In this document: positions 18,939 to 20,948 of the stretch, in pieces
Position numbering within the stretch: position 1 is the stretch's first letter
How the letters are laid out: each line of letters opens with the position of its first letter
NCBI GenBank assembly: GCA_900642245.1
Contig: CAAAJI010000353.1
Location: 5,076 to 26,023 of the forward strand
Direction of reading: 5' to 3'
Length of the DNA: 20,948 bases
From: Fragilaria radians
Taxonomy: Eukaryota > Bacillariophyta > Fragilariophyceae > Fragilariales > Fragilariaceae
The notes under the pieces: model-generated
What the model saw: only the letters and a program-made list of their open reading frames with translations
Databases searched by the model: none
Told to the model about the DNA's origin: nothing
Made by a program: the position numbers and the translations under genes

Positions 18939-19766
18939 TCAAAGAAATAGAGGGTCAGCCTCAATGGCTCTGATTTGCCCATAACTTCGATTCGGTGTGA
19001 AAGGACTGGACTTTCTTGTAGGACTCAAGCTCTTGGCTTTTGTTAATCTTCTTCTGGATGCATTATCAGACATTCGAGGGAGTGGACTTATTCTATCTGT
19101 GTCGTCACCTGGTATCAGAACAACCATTGAACTTCTTCGATCTTTATCTAAAAATGACGTTTTATCCTTTGAAAGGCTTCGACTCATACTCGCTTCTCCT
19201 CTTGTCAGATGTCGGCTTGGGGAGATGTTATTACTCGCTCTTTCTTTGGTTACATTTTGTCCGGATTTCATATCGTCTAATTCGTTTCGAAGAGTTTGAA
19301 CTGTTGAATCCATGATTCGGAGAGCTGTCTCAAGAGTTTCAATAGCAGACTCACGCTGACTCAATTTTATTTGTAACTCGTGGATACATCTGGCTTTATC
19401 CTGTTGAAGAAATTCAAGTTGTCTCATCAAATCTTGCTCGATCCTAGTCTGCTGACGTTCCTGTCGGCTTTTCGACCAATTGCTAAATGACTGCAACGCT
19501 ACAGAGATTGCATTGGAAGAACTCTTTGTAGATATGGTTCCGTTTTTTCCTCTAATACTACGTTGCCTTGAAAAGAAATTAGGTAGGGTAAGGTCACGAG
19601 AAGTATGGAAGCTTTCACTCAAAGTACTCTGTGTACTATGCATTGTGAAAGATCCAAGCGAAGGAACATCGCTGAAAGATGAATGGTCTCGTCGTGACGA
19701 TGCATAGCCATGTTCACCCAGCCTTCTCTTTGAGCATTCTACCTCATTCCATCTACGATCTAACAT
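18939..19766 (-). CDS. Coiled-coil protein, paralogue B of an inverted pair
   Basis: From the first ATG (19764-19766) it encodes 275 residues; the frame is open 21 codons further up without an ATG, so an upstream exon may exist. Near the start, EVECSKRRLGE matches IEVDSLRRKLGN of paralogue A, followed by a Ser-rich part. The central block matches very closely: ALQSFSNWSKSRQERQQ, TRIEQDLMRQLEFLQQDKAR, HELQIKLSQRESAIETLETA, MDSTVQTLRNELDDM. The tail also repeats motifs of A: SRSLSKDKTS, RRSSMVVLIPGDD, AKSLSPTRKSS. Conservation is concentrated in the coiled coil and the SSMxVLIP motif, while linkers have diverged, which indicates selection on both copies. It lacks the N-terminal AELEEELRILK helix of A in this frame. 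Confidence 0.84.
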   Translation of the reverse strand: MLDRRWNEVECSKRRLGEHGYASSRRDHSSFSDVPSLGSFTMHSTQSTLSESFHTSRDLTLPNFFSRQRSIRGKNGTISTKSSSNAISVALQSFSNWSKSRQERQQTRIEQDLMRQLEFLQQDKARCIHELQIKLSQRESAIETLETALRIMDSTVQTLRNELDDMKSGQNVTKERASNNISPSRHLTRGEASMSRSLSKDKTSFLDKDRRSSMVVLIPGDDTDRISPLPRMSDNASRRRLTKAKSLSPTRKSSPFTPNRSYGQIRAIEADPLFL

Positions 19767-19829
19767 ATTTCCGATTCCTAATGCGACAGTGAGAAACGAT
19801 GAGGTGTACTTTGATTCCCTGATGAACAA

Positions 19830-20948
19830 ATTCGAAATATTTAGAAGAAGATATACCTGGCATTAGCATATAAATGTGTAGGACATATTTGATATAGAGT
19901 GGAGTCTTTTGCTATAATTTTTTATCACACTATGTCCCATTGCTTTGGGTTCATACATCTCTTGATGCTTTCAGGCATAAAAGCGTCAGGTAGAATAATG
20001 ACACAACGAAAAACAATTATGCCTGGTATCGAAAAGCTTGTAAACCTTCACTAAGTTTTCTAAACACTTTTATTTCCTAAAGTGGGGACGACATTATCGA
20101 TTTGTCGTCAGATTCTCGAATTATAGTCATTTTTCTATATTCAAGGGACATATGTTATCTCTTGTCTGTGGAAAGTTTCCCATGCCAGAGGCGTCATAAC
20201 CTAGGAAGTTAATTGGACCTAATTGGCAAATTAACATCTACATCGTTTTCTACAAAATCATACCATGACTGATTCTTGTAACTTAACTGAGGTCATGAAT
20301 ATATAATGATCATTTATCGATCTTTGAATGTTAGTTGGATATTAGATGTACATATGCAACGGTTTCAAAACTTCCTGTGCCGCTGGTGCTAACAGACCTA
20401 AGCCTAATTAAATGATAGTCAAATTTAATTGCCTGCTTTATTCCAAGAATAAGCCTTGCATTATAAGGAAGGATATTTCATTGGTCAAATGTAGTACAAC
20501 ACAAGACTGGCTCATTGACTCAAAAATGTAAGATAAATTGCAAGGCAAGTGCATCGTTTTTGATTTCCATTCAAATGATCCAAATGTGTGTATCTATTTA
20601 GAATGCAACTCCTAATTAGATTCAGGTTCAAAGCTTTCACTGCTTACTGTCTCCATAGGTCATACCTATTTCATCAAGCAACAGTCAACAAAACTCACAA
20701 CAGAAAATTAATGAAAATTTAAATCTGATAATATACAAAAAGTTCTCCTCGGAAACCTCCAAGAGAAAAGGCAATACAGTTGTACCGAGTTTAAATGTAT
20801 CCGGAAAGTTGTCGTTGGTTTTTAACCTCAAGAGACGAGAAAATAAAGTTGAGCTAATATGGATTCCGGAATGTTTTTATCCATGTGCGTAACCCATAGT
20901 AAGTACAGAGCTACATAGCGTCATTAGGATAGATTTTTCGTTTAATTA
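19830..20948. other. Right-hand intergenic stretch
   Basis: No recognised gene, RNA or repeat. A 78-codon open frame without ATG runs from 20659 to a TAA at 20890-20892 on the plus strand, directly after CTCCATAG, which could act as a splice acceptor. It is Lys- and Ser-rich and has no known motif. It may be a terminal exon of an unseen gene or chance. Confidence 0.3.

Overview
The window looks like nuclear DNA of a eukaryotic microalga, most likely a diatom. The evidence is AT-rich sequence, a short-intron gene with GTAAGT donors, compact intronless genes, and several decayed Ty1/copia retrotransposons whose Gag and Pol motifs resemble the CoDi elements of diatoms. The species cannot be fixed from the sequence alone, and no prokaryotic operon features are seen.

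Layout. (1) 1-5.2 kb is gene-rich: the 3' part of a CAX-type Ca2+/H+ exchanger (+), tail-to-tail with an intronless 501-aa all-helical protein of unknown function (-). A decayed reading frame of unknown identity follows (-, about 2.74-3.71 kb), then a three-exon cation diffusion facilitator-like membrane protein (-). (2) 5.2-7.4 kb is non-coding and holds a cluster of about 175-bp repeats, first in direct and then in inverted orientation, able to form a long imperfect hairpin. (3) 7.39-9.18 kb is an intact intronless P-loop NTPase (-) with a C-terminal domain that looks like a restriction-endonuclease fold, an architecture resembling Crinkler/RHS-type proteins. (4) 9.6-15.8 kb is a composite of at least four broken copia elements: E1 (+; candidate 5' LTR and gag), E2 (-; gag to reverse transcriptase), E3 (-; RT and RNase H remnants) and E4 (+; gag remnant). 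All are frameshifted, and E2 is cut abruptly at both ends. (5) 16.2-19.8 kb holds two paralogous coiled-coil genes in convergent (inverted) orientation, separated by 1.8 kb that includes a 97-bp tandem duplication. (6) 19.8-20.9 kb has no convincing gene.

How the genes relate. The two transporters (CAX and CDF) both suggest divalent cation handling, but they lie on opposite strands with another gene between them, so no joint function is claimed. The coiled-coil pair is clearly a duplication and is the best candidate for an undescribed lineage-specific family. The NTPase-nuclease beside the inverted repeats, and the patchwork retroelement block, are the other parts that merit a second look.
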